A stretch of DNA of 64,000 bases, from the NCBI RefSeq assembly GCF_041435195.1, contig NZ_CP108106.1, positions 8,321,001 through 8,385,000 on the forward strand, read 5' to 3'. The position numbers were made by a program, and so were the translations under genes. Below the pieces are notes generated by a model. That model worked only from the letters and a program-made list of their open reading frames with translations, was not told where the DNA came from and made no database searches. Source of the DNA: Streptomyces sp. NBC_00224. Lineage in GTDB: Bacteria; Actinomycetota; Actinomycetes; Streptomycetales; Streptomycetaceae. This document shows positions 18,264 through 25,372 of this stretch, one piece after another (positions within the stretch are counted from its first letter, which is position 1; every line of letters begins with the position of its first letter).

Positions 18264-19472
18264 TCAGATGGTGGGAGTGGGCCAGGGGACGTCGGTTTCG
18301 ACGGCGGCGGTGTAGTCGACGCCGGGGACGGAGAAGCCGTAGAGGCGCCGGACTTCGTCGCTGAACCAGGCGAGGTCGGCGAGTTCGGTGATGGTGTCGC
18401 TGGTGGCGGTGGACCAGCGTTCGGCGACGGCGTTCTGCACGGCGGGGTCGAGTTCCCAGGTGTCGAGGCGGACCCGGCCCTCGTCGTCGAGATCGAGGGG
18501 GCTGGCGCCGGTCAACTGGTCCCACAGCTCCACGAGTTGACCGATCGGGGCCACCATGGCCTCGCCGAGGACGCCGCGCAGCAGCCCGACGTACAGGGCG
18601 ATGCCGGGGATGGCGGTGGAGGACTGGGTGACGGCAGCGGCGTTGACCGAGGTCACGGCCCGGCCGCCCAGGGTCTTGCCGAGGCGCTCGTCCAACGTGC
18701 GTGCGGTGGCTTCGAGATGGGCCTTTGCGACGCCGATGGTGCCCTGTCGGTAGATCGCCGCAGTGAGTGGCGAACCGATGTAGGACAGGGCGGCGGTGGT
18801 GAAGCCGTCGGCGAGCAGGGACCGGTCGGCCAGGAAGGTGATCCACCGTTCCCAGTCGGTGCCACCCATCACCGCCACGGTCTGCTCGATGTCGTCGCCC
18901 TCGGCCGCCTCGGTGGTGACCTCCTTGACCTCCGGGGCGCCGGACTCGTCGAAGACGAGGGTCTTGGTGGTGTACGGCGAGCCGACCGGCTTGAGGACCG
19001 AGGCGTACACGCTGCCGGTGTCCGGGTCGGTGCGGCGAGGCGCGGCCACCGAGTAGATCAGGAAGTCGAGTCGTCCACCGAATCGCTCGGTCAGGAGGTC
19101 GGCGACCTGCTCCTTCATCGCGTCGCTGAACGCATCGCCGTTGAGGAAGATCATGTCCCGCCCGTGCTGTTGGGCGAGCCGGGCGGTGGCGGCGGTGCGA
19201 TACCAGCCGGCCGTGCCGGTGCGGCGCGCGGGCGCCTTCTCGAAGCACACGCCGATGCCGCGGATACCGACACGGGCCAGGCCCGCGATCGTAGCGGCCA
19301 GGCCGTATCCGGCGGACGAGCCGATGACCAGAGCCACCGGTCCTTCGCCCTCGACGGTGACCGGGGTGGGGACGGCTTCCCACATCTCGTCCACCAGCTG
19401 TCGGCAACCGCCAGGATGGGAGTCGAGGAAAAGGAAGCCCCGGCTCTTGGGCGCAATGACGCGTTCGCTCAC
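18264..19472 (-). CDS. fabV: Trans-2-enoyl-CoA/ACP reductase FabV
   Basis: 402 residues, the usual length for FabV/TER enzymes, which reduce the 2,3-double bond of enoyl-ACP or enoyl-CoA with NADH as the last step of fatty acid elongation. The start ATG 19472 opens the typical sequence MSERVIAPKSRGFLFLDSHP. An atypical Rossmann motif (LVIGSSAGYGLAA) lies near 49, and the diagnostic catalytic Tyr241-x8-Lys250 (YRQGTIGVAK) is intact, longer than the x6 spacing of FabI. FabV enzymes are known to be insensitive to triclosan, so it could act as a resistant back-up reductase. It is a single gene; a strong hairpin sits 31 bases upstream of the start (19504-19534). Confidence 0.92.
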   Translation of the reverse strand: MSERVIAPKSRGFLFLDSHPGGCRQLVDEMWEAVPTPVTVEGEGPVALVIGSSAGYGLAATIAGLARVGIRGIGVCFEKAPARRTGTAGWYRTAATARLAQQHGRDMIFLNGDAFSDAMKEQVADLLTERFGGRLDFLIYSVAAPRRTDPDTGSVYASVLKPVGSPYTTKTLVFDESGAPEVKEVTTEAAEGDDIEQTVAVMGGTDWERWITFLADRSLLADGFTTAALSYIGSPLTAAIYRQGTIGVAKAHLEATARTLDERLGKTLGGRAVTSVNAAAVTQSSTAIPGIALYVGLLRGVLGEAMVAPIGQLVELWDQLTGASPLDLDDEGRVRLDTWELDPAVQNAVAERWSTATSDTITELADLAWFSDEVRRLYGFSVPGVDYTAAVETDVPWPTPTI

Positions 19473-19503
19473 GGTGTGGTGTCCCAGGTGTCGTCACGGA
19501 CAT

Positions 19504-19534
19504 GGACGGGGTGGCCGCCTCGGCCACCCCGTCC
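19504..19534 (-). terminator. Perfect hairpin between the TolB-like gene and fabV
   Basis: 19504-19517 pairs perfectly with 19521-19534 (14 bp, loop CCT). On the minus strand it lies about 170 bases after the TolB-like stop and 31 bases before the fabV start. It can serve as the upstream gene's terminator or, if the fabV transcript starts above it, as a leader structure. No T-run follows. Confidence 0.65.
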
Positions 19535-19701
19535 CGTAAGTCTGCGGCCGCGCGGATGAACCCGGTGATCATGACCGGCACAACGATGTCCAGCCGGGCT
19601 TGGAGGGTTCCCACTAGCACAAGATCGCCGACGAGCCCGACTCGCCCGGGCCGGCCCGCCGTTCGCCGGACCCGGGCAGCCACCGGCCGCTGACTGGGAC
19701 G

Positions 19702-20700
19702 TTACGGGCGCCAGTCGGCCTCCAGGTCATGGGAGTCGGTCTTGGTGAGTTGGGTCAGTGCGGTGCCGTCGGCCCGTACCAGGTAGAGGTGTTCGGGGTC
19801 CGCGTCGTCGGCACCGCCTCTGGTGAAGACCAGGCGGCTGCCGTCCGGGGACCACGAAGGGTTCTTGTCGTTGAAGCGGTCCTTGGTGATGCGGTGGAGT
19901 CCGGTGCCGTCGGGGCGGACGAAGTAGAGGTGGGCGAATCCGGAGGAGTCCACGCGGCTGAAGGCGATCCGGTTGCCGTGCGACCAGTCGGGCGTCCAGT
20001 CGTAGGAGCCGGGCGCGGTGAGCGCCGTCTGGGTCAGGGTGGACAGCCGGATCCGCATCACCCTGCTGTGTCCGCCCGCGTCCGCGCGGTTGAACGCCAG
20101 GTACTTGCCGTCCGGGGACCACGTCGGATGGAGGTCGTCCGCCACGGTGTGGGTGAGTCGGGTGGCGGGAGTGCCGTCGATGTCGGCCACATAGATCTCG
20201 CGCTGGGTGCCGACCGGCTTGGCGTAGGCGATCAGCTTGCCGTCCGGGGACCATGCCGGGTCGGAGGCGCCCTTGGTGCCGGGGACGGGCTTCAGGTCGC
20301 CGCCCGTGGTCTTCATCGTCCAGATGCCGTCGATGGCGCCACCGGATCCATAGCGGACGAAGGCCACCCGCTTGCCGTCCGGCGACCAACTGGGCATCAC
20401 ATCGCTGACGGCGCCGGTGTGGGTGAGTTTGACGGGCGTGCCGCCGCTGGGGGAGAGCGCGTAGAGGTCCTCCGTGGGTGCTGCCGTGGTGTAGCGGGCG
20501 AAGACAATCGGGTGGCCCCCCGCCGCCCCCGCGTCTGCCGCGGCGCCGAGGGTCAGTGGTGCGGCCATGGCGATGGCCGTGGCGGTCACCGCCGCCCGGC
20601 GCCGCGTGGTGCCGTCCGCGCAGGTCCTGCCGATCTTCCGAGCCCTTGCGGCGGTTCTGCCGTTGCCGGTGCGGTGTTGTTGGCGTGTCAAGGTGTCCAC
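19702..20700 (-). CDS. Secreted TolB-like PD40 beta-propeller protein
   Basis: 332 residues from GTG 20700, chosen because GGGAGGG sits about 7 bases upstream; the frame could extend to 20754. An N-terminal basic segment and hydrophobic stretch (AVTATAIAMAAPLTLGAAA, then AGAAG) look like a signal peptide. Six WD40-like PD40 repeats follow, each with the signature PxWSPDGKxxAF or close variants (SWSPDGKRVAF, AWSPDGKLIAY, TWSPDGKYLAF, SWSPDGSRLVF). This is the TolB/tricorn-type propeller, a protein- or carbohydrate-interaction module with no catalytic residues. No Pal-like partner is nearby, so it is probably a free-standing extracellular propeller. Confidence 0.82.
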   Translation of the reverse strand: MDTLTRQQHRTGNGRTAARARKIGRTCADGTTRRRAAVTATAIAMAAPLTLGAAADAGAAGGHPIVFARYTTAAPTEDLYALSPSGGTPVKLTHTGAVSDVMPSWSPDGKRVAFVRYGSGGAIDGIWTMKTTGGDLKPVPGTKGASDPAWSPDGKLIAYAKPVGTQREIYVADIDGTPATRLTHTVADDLHPTWSPDGKYLAFNRADAGGHSRVMRIRLSTLTQTALTAPGSYDWTPDWSHGNRIAFSRVDSSGFAHLYFVRPDGTGLHRITKDRFNDKNPSWSPDGSRLVFTRGGADDADPEHLYLVRADGTALTQLTKTDSHDLEADWRP

Positions 20701-21026
20701 CCCGATCCCTCCCTGCGGCCGGCTACCGGCCGCTGCGGCCCGTAAACATCCCACCGATGGGGCGCGGGGGGAAGCAACAGCACCTGGCCATACGGGCCCT
20801 GTGACGTGGTCCGTACACCGCTGTCACACGCGATGTACGTGCGAACGCGCGGCATCGCGTGCCCGGGGCACCCTATCCAGGCCGCCCTGCGGTATGGCAG
20901 GCTCCGGTCCGGCCGGAGCGGGCGGCCCGTACGGCATCAGCCGACCGCTTCCGCGCGGCAGGCGTGGAGCGCGCCTGCCGCTGGTGGAGAAACCGCACGA
21001 GCGATGCGACGGGAGGCTGATCGGCA
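20701..21026. other. Divergent intergenic region upstream of endoH
   Basis: Holds the start signals of the TolB-like gene (minus) and of endoH (GGAGG about 12-16 bases before 21027). I looked for a chitinase-type direct repeat or DasR-like TGGTC palindrome and found none that is convincing. No small gene seen. Confidence 0.45.
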
Positions 21027-21944
21027 ATGCGCACATCACGCCGGAGCACAGCACGGACGACGGCACTCGCACTCCTGGCCACCGCGGCACTCGCGGTCGG
21101 CGCGACGGCGACCACCCCTGCGGCGGGGGCACCCGCGGCGAAGAAGCAGGGGCCGACCTCGGTGGCCTACATCGAGGTGAACAGCAACAGCATGCTCAAC
21201 GTCGGCAAGTACAGCCTGGCCAACGGCGGCGGCAACGTCTTCGACATCGCCGTGGTGTTCGCCGCCAACATCAACTACGACACCGCCAAGAAGTCGGCGT
21301 ACCTGTACTTCAACCCCAATGTGCAGCGCGTCCTCGACAACGCGGCGACTCAGATCCGCCCGCTGCAGGCGAAGGGCATCAAGGTCATGCTGTCGGTGCT
21401 CGGCAACCACCAGGGCGCCGGGTTCGCGAACCTGCCTTCCAAGGCGGCTGCTTCGGCATTCGCCAAGCAGCTGTCCGACGCCGTGAGCACGTACGGCCTC
21501 GACGGCATCGACTTCGACGACGAGTACGCCGAGTACGGCAGGAACGGCACCGGCCAGCCCAATGACAGCTCGTTCGTCCATCTGGTCTCCGCGCTGCGCG
21601 AGAACATGCCGAACAAGCTGATCTCGCTCTACAACATCGGCCCGTCGGCGACGAGACTGTCCTACGGCGGCGTGAACATCTCGTCGAAGTTCAACTACGC
21701 CTGGAACCCGTACTACGGCACCTGGGGTGTGCCCGGAATCGCCCTGCCGAAGGCGAACCTGTCACCGGCGGCCATCGACTTCGCATCTACGTCCTCGACC
21801 ACCGCGGCGAGCCTGGCCAGGCGGACCGTCAGCGAGGGCTACGGCGTCTACCTGACGTACAACCTGGACGGCTCCGACCGGCACACCTATGTCTCCGGCT
21901 TCACCCGGCAGCTGTACGGAAGCGACGCCGTGTACACCCCCTGA
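21027..21944 (+). CDS. endoH: Endo-beta-N-acetylglucosaminidase H (GH18)
   Basis: 305 residues, matching the length and almost the full sequence pattern of Streptomyces Endo H as I know it (mature start near GPTSVAYIEVNSNSMLNVG). Endo H cleaves between the two core GlcNAc residues of high-mannose N-glycans, releasing the sugar chain outside the cell. A signal peptide ends near AGAPAAKK (about 40). The GH18 catalytic signature DGIDFDDE lies at 159-166, with Glu166 the proton donor and Asp164 the neighbouring catalytic aspartate. The NIGPSATRLSYGG and WNPYYGTWGVPG blocks are also diagnostic. Start ATG 21027 has GGAGG upstream. It is monocistronic, followed by another small secreted gene. Confidence 0.94.
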   Translation: MRTSRRSTARTTALALLATAALAVGATATTPAAGAPAAKKQGPTSVAYIEVNSNSMLNVGKYSLANGGGNVFDIAVVFAANINYDTAKKSAYLYFNPNVQRVLDNAATQIRPLQAKGIKVMLSVLGNHQGAGFANLPSKAAASAFAKQLSDAVSTYGLDGIDFDDEYAEYGRNGTGQPNDSSFVHLVSALRENMPNKLISLYNIGPSATRLSYGGVNISSKFNYAWNPYYGTWGVPGIALPKANLSPAAIDFASTSSTTAASLARRTVSEGYGVYLTYNLDGSDRHTYVSGFTRQLYGSDAVYTP

Positions 21945-22102
21945 GGCGCGGGGGCGGCCACCATTGGCGGCTGTTGCAGGACGGTGACAAAGGCGGGGCA
22001 ACGCATACGGGGCGAGGGGCATCTCTCCAGGTAAGAAGCGAGCAAATGGCACCAACTCACTGAAGCGTGAGATCTGGGGCTTTTCGACTGAGAGGGATAT
22101 TC

Positions 22103-22513
22103 ATGGCCATCACCAAGCGGCACTCCCTGCGTATCGCTGCCGTGGGCGTCGTCAGCGCGGCGTCCGTCGTTCTCGCGGGAACCGTGGCCTCGGCCGCCAC
22201 CCCGGCGGCCGCCGCCTCCGGCGCGCAGGCGACCGCCGCCAAGGCCGGCATCACCGCCAAGCCGTCGGTGACCTCGGTGAAGGCATGGCAGCTGTTCCGG
22301 GTCACCGGCACCGCTACCGGTCTGAAGGCGGGCAGCAAGATGGTCCTCCAGCAGAAGCAGGGCGCCAAGTGGGTCAGCCTGCCCGCCGTGACCCCGCTCA
22401 GCTCCAAGGGCACCTACTCGCTGGGCGTCAAGCTGGGCCTGAAGGGCAAGAACGACCTGCGCATCGTGAGCGGGAGCACCGCCTCGCCGGTGTTCAACGT
22501 GACCGTTCGCTGA
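22103..22513 (+). CDS. Small secreted Ig-like protein of unknown function
   Basis: 136 residues from ATG 22103 (AGAGGGA upstream), with a signal peptide ending near ASAATPAAAA (about 32-38). The mature part is an Ala-rich linker and one beta-sandwich-like domain (PSVTSVKAWQLFRVTGTATGLKAGSKMVLQQ... ending SPVFNVTVR) resembling bacterial Ig-like/FnIII-type folds. It has no cysteines. Short exported single-domain proteins of this type are common in Streptomyces; the partner is unknown. A perfect terminator hairpin follows. Confidence 0.7.
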   Translation: MAITKRHSLRIAAVGVVSAASVVLAGTVASAATPAAAASGAQATAAKAGITAKPSVTSVKAWQLFRVTGTATGLKAGSKMVLQQKQGAKWVSLPAVTPLSSKGTYSLGVKLGLKGKNDLRIVSGSTASPVFNVTVR

Positions 22514-22560
22514 CCTCCCGTCCCGCGCGGGCCCGCACGTGGCCCGCGCGCACGGACCAA

Positions 22561-22590
22561 CAGCCCGTGGCCCACTCCGGCCACGGGCTG
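22561..22590 (+). terminator. Hairpin terminator after small Ig-like gene
   Basis: CAGCCCGTGGCC (22561-22572) pairs perfectly with GGCCACGGGCTG (22579-22590) across a six-base loop, 48 bases after the stop codon. Confidence 0.8.
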
Positions 22591-22718
22591 TCCGCGTTCC
22601 GTACGACGTCCGCCCGCGGGAGGGCCGTAATTCGCTTGACCTGGCCACGGGGCAACGCTGCACTGTGGCGGGACATCACGAGGGGTGGTGCCGGTACGGC
22701 AGGAAGGCAGCGGCAGCA

Positions 22719-23939
22719 ATGGAGATCCGTTCCACGACCGACCAGGACCTGGATGTCTTCGTCGACACCCTCCATGCCGCGTTCGGGCGCTTCCCACAAA
22801 CCCCGGCCGAGGGCGGCGGGGTGTGGTGGTCGGCGCTCGAAATGGACCGCGGTCTGCTCGCGATGACGGCGGACGGGCGTCCCGTGGGGACGGCCGGTGC
22901 GTACTCCTTCGAGCTCACCCTGCCCGGCGAGATCCTCGTCCCGACCTCCGGGGTGACTGCCGTCGGTGTCCTGCCCTCGCACCGACGCCAGGGCGTGCTC
23001 AGCGCGATGATGCGGCATCAGCTCACCGAGCTGCGGTCCCGGGGGGAGTTCCTCTCCGTACTGCTGGCCTCCGAGGCGCTGATCTACCGCAGGTTCGGGT
23101 ACGGACCGGCGACCTATACGCAGCGGCTGACGGTTCCGCGCCACCGGGCCGCCCTCGTCCTCCCTCGGGCGCGCGGAACGGCCGACGTCCCGGCGAGCGG
23201 CTCGGTCGAGGTGCTGCGGCGTGCCGACTGTGGCGAGATCCTGGAAGAGGTCTACGACCGGTACCGCCGCGCACAGCCCGGCGCGCTGTCCCGGCCGCAC
23301 AGCTGGTGGGCCCTGGGCGCGGGGCGGCCCCCGATCTCTCCGGCGCCGCGCTACGTCGCCGTCCACCGTGACGCCGACGGCGTTCCGGACGGGTACGCCA
23401 GCTATTTGATCGGCGAGCCCGATACGTTGACGGTCGACGAGATCATCGCCGCGGACGACGCCGTCTTCACGGCCCTGGCCCGGTTCGTACTCGGACATGA
23501 CCTGGTCACCCAGGTCGTGTTCAAGCACGTCCCGCCCGAGCACCCGGTGCGCTGGCAGTTGGCGGACTTCCGTGCGGGCCAGGTGAGCGACGACACCGAC
23601 TGGCTCTGGGTGCGGCTGTTGGACGTCCCGCGTGCGCTGACCGCGCGCGGCTGGTTCATGGACGGCGAGCTCGTCCTCGACGTCGACGACCCGTTCCTCG
23701 GCGAACACGGCCGCTACCTGCTGACCGTCCGGGACAGCAAGGCCGAGTGCGTCCCGACGGACCGGGAGCCCGACCTGTCCCTGGACGTGAGCGACCTGGG
23801 CTCGATCTACCTCGGCGGCACCGCCCCGAGCACGCTCGTGCGCGCCGGACACATCCGCGCCCACCGCCCGGGCGCGGCCACCCTCGCCGACGCCCTCTTC
23901 CGCGCCGAGCGTTCCCCGCACTGCCTGCACTGGTTCTGA
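22719..23939 (+). CDS. Eis-like GNAT acetyltransferase
   Basis: 406 residues from ATG 22719 behind GGAAGG, the length and two-GNAT-plus-sterol-carrier layout of the Eis (enhanced intracellular survival) family. The N-terminal GNAT has the acetyl-CoA loop VLPSHRRQGVLSAMM. RRFGYGPATY and the C-terminal Phe carboxylate (HCLHWF at the end), used catalytically in Eis, are present. Mycobacterial Eis multi-acetylates aminoglycosides and polyamines; Streptomyces homologues are poorly characterised, so aminoglycoside modification is possible but not shown. The frame upstream to 22539 lies in the preceding gene's terminator region. Convergent with the Sir2 gene. Confidence 0.86.
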   Translation: MEIRSTTDQDLDVFVDTLHAAFGRFPQTPAEGGGVWWSALEMDRGLLAMTADGRPVGTAGAYSFELTLPGEILVPTSGVTAVGVLPSHRRQGVLSAMMRHQLTELRSRGEFLSVLLASEALIYRRFGYGPATYTQRLTVPRHRAALVLPRARGTADVPASGSVEVLRRADCGEILEEVYDRYRRAQPGALSRPHSWWALGAGRPPISPAPRYVAVHRDADGVPDGYASYLIGEPDTLTVDEIIAADDAVFTALARFVLGHDLVTQVVFKHVPPEHPVRWQLADFRAGQVSDDTDWLWVRLLDVPRALTARGWFMDGELVLDVDDPFLGEHGRYLLTVRDSKAECVPTDREPDLSLDVSDLGSIYLGGTAPSTLVRAGHIRAHRPGAATLADALFRAERSPHCLHWF

Positions 23940-24011
23940 CCACGCGCGCGCCGACCCCGCACAGGCCTTGTTGGCCGGTGCCACGGGGGCTTCAGCGGTG
24001 CTTGCCCTCGG

Positions 24012-24911
24012 TCAGGGCGTCGCCGGGTCGTCCACGGGGATGCCCAGGTGTTCGGCGACGGCGGTGAGGGTCGTTCCCAGGGGGAGAGCGACCCGGGTGG
24101 CGGCGTGCTGGTCGCCCCGGGTGGGGTCCCGGTTGACGATCACCACCGGGGTCCCGGCGCGGGCGGCCTGGCGTACGAAGCGCAGCCCGGACATCACGGT
24201 CAGCGAAGAGCCCAGGACCAGCAGCGACGTCGCCCCGTCCACCAGCGTGCGGCAGTGCGCGACTCGCTGGGGAGGAACGGTTTCACCGAAGAACACCACG
24301 TCCGGCTTGAGGACGCCGCCGCAGACGGTGCAGGGCACCACGTGGAAGTCCCCGACTTGTTCGTCGGTGAGGTCGGCGTCGCCGTCGGGGTTGATCGCGG
24401 CGGCCACCGGAGCGAAGCCCGCGTTGGCCTCCTCCAGTCGCCGGGCGAGCTCGCGGCGCGGGCTGATGTCGCCGCAGGAGAGGCAGACGACCCGGTCCAG
24501 GCTTCCGTGGAGTTCCACCACGCCGTCGCTGCCCGCGGCCTGGTGCAGTCTGTCGACGTTCTGGGTGATCACGCCGCTGAGCAGGCCGTGCCGCCCGAAC
24601 GCGGCCACGGCTCGGTGTCCGGCGTTGGGCCGGGCGCGGCCGAAGGTGCGCCAGCCGAGGTGACTGCGAGCCCAGTACCGGCGGCGGGCCTGGGTGCCGG
24701 CGGTGAAGTCCTGGTAGGTCATCGGCGTGTGCCGGCTGAGGCTTCCGCCCTCGCCCCGGTAGTCGGGGATGCCCGACTCCGTGGAGAGGCCGGCTCCGCT
24801 GAGCACCAGCACACCGCCGCTGCTCAAAGCGTCGGCGACCGGTCCCAGATCCGTGGTGCCGGGCGGCAGGCTCGCGTCGGGGGTCCAGCTGAGCGTGGGG
24901 CGCATGCGCAT
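24012..24911 (-). CDS. Sir2-family NAD-dependent protein deacylase
   Basis: 299 residues from ATG 24911 (a second ATG is at 24905). All sirtuin hallmarks are intact: GAGLSTESGIPDYRG (about 39-53), TQNVDRLHQAAG (116-127), catalytic His135 in ELHG, and a zinc site of Cys143/Cys146 and Cys194/Cys197. VVFFGE and GSSLTVMSGL follow. The STESGIPDYRG form fits the SIRT4-like class II group. It removes acyl groups from lysines using NAD+. It is divergent from the lanthipeptide operon across 286 bases, with no evident functional link. The open frame to 25004 is less likely, lacking family similarity. Confidence 0.92.
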   Translation of the reverse strand: MRMRPTLSWTPDASLPPGTTDLGPVADALSSGGVLVLSGAGLSTESGIPDYRGEGGSLSRHTPMTYQDFTAGTQARRRYWARSHLGWRTFGRARPNAGHRAVAAFGRHGLLSGVITQNVDRLHQAAGSDGVVELHGSLDRVVCLSCGDISPRRELARRLEEANAGFAPVAAAINPDGDADLTDEQVGDFHVVPCTVCGGVLKPDVVFFGETVPPQRVAHCRTLVDGATSLLVLGSSLTVMSGLRFVRQAARAGTPVVIVNRDPTRGDQHAATRVALPLGTTLTAVAEHLGIPVDDPATP

Positions 24912-25146
24912 ACGGCCAGCGTACGAAACGGGCGGGGCGTCGGCACAGGGCCGTTCTGTACGGGCGGCCGGAGGCGGAGCGTCCGTAGACCCGTCAGCGG
25001 CCATGCATGCGCGCAGACCAGGTGCGTCCTCCCCGCTGCGGGCGGCTCGTTCTGCCTCTGGCGATCCCGCCGCCCGGGGTATGCGGATGAGACCTCAGGT
25101 CCTCCCTCTTGCCGGTTCGTTCGGCGTCGGTGAAACTGGCATGCGC

Positions 25147-25152
25147 TTGACA
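25147..25152 (+). promoter_or_regulatory. TTGACA hexamer upstream of the lanthipeptide precursor
   Basis: A consensus -35 hexamer lies 46 bases before the precursor start. No convincing -10 hexamer is seen at 16-18 bp spacing, so this is only a candidate. Confidence 0.35.
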
Positions 25153-25197
25153 ACCTCTCCACCGAACCTTCCCCTTCTGCACACAGAAAGGACCGCC

Positions 25198-25359
25198 ATG
25201 AGCCCTCTGGCACTGCAGATCCGCGACGCCGGCCCACTCGACGTGGCCGTGGAAGAAGAAGAGATCCCGTTCGAGGAACAGACAGACCCCAGCCGTGGCC
25301 TCCAGGCGTGCCTGGCAGACCCCTGGGTGACGGCGACGACCCGCTTCGCCTGCGACTAG
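25198..25359 (+). CDS. lanA: Class IV lanthipeptide precursor peptide
   Basis: 53 residues from ATG 25198 with AGAAAGGA upstream. The N-terminal leader contains PLALQ (3-7), similar to the LxLQ-type recognition motif of class III/IV leaders, followed by an acidic helix (VAVEEEEIPFEEQ). The core is probably within GLQACLADPWVTATTRFACD (34-53). It has Cys38, Cys52 and Thr45, Thr47 and Thr48 as the likely ring-forming residues; Ser32 and Thr29 are probably leader. It lies 13 bases before the LanL gene, so the pair is surely co-transcribed. The inferred product is a small polycyclic peptide with one or two (methyl)lanthionines; cleavage site and ring pattern cannot be read from sequence. Confidence 0.85.
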   Translation: MSPLALQIRDAGPLDVAVEEEEIPFEEQTDPSRGLQACLADPWVTATTRFACD

Positions 25360-25372
25360 GCGAGGACCGCGA

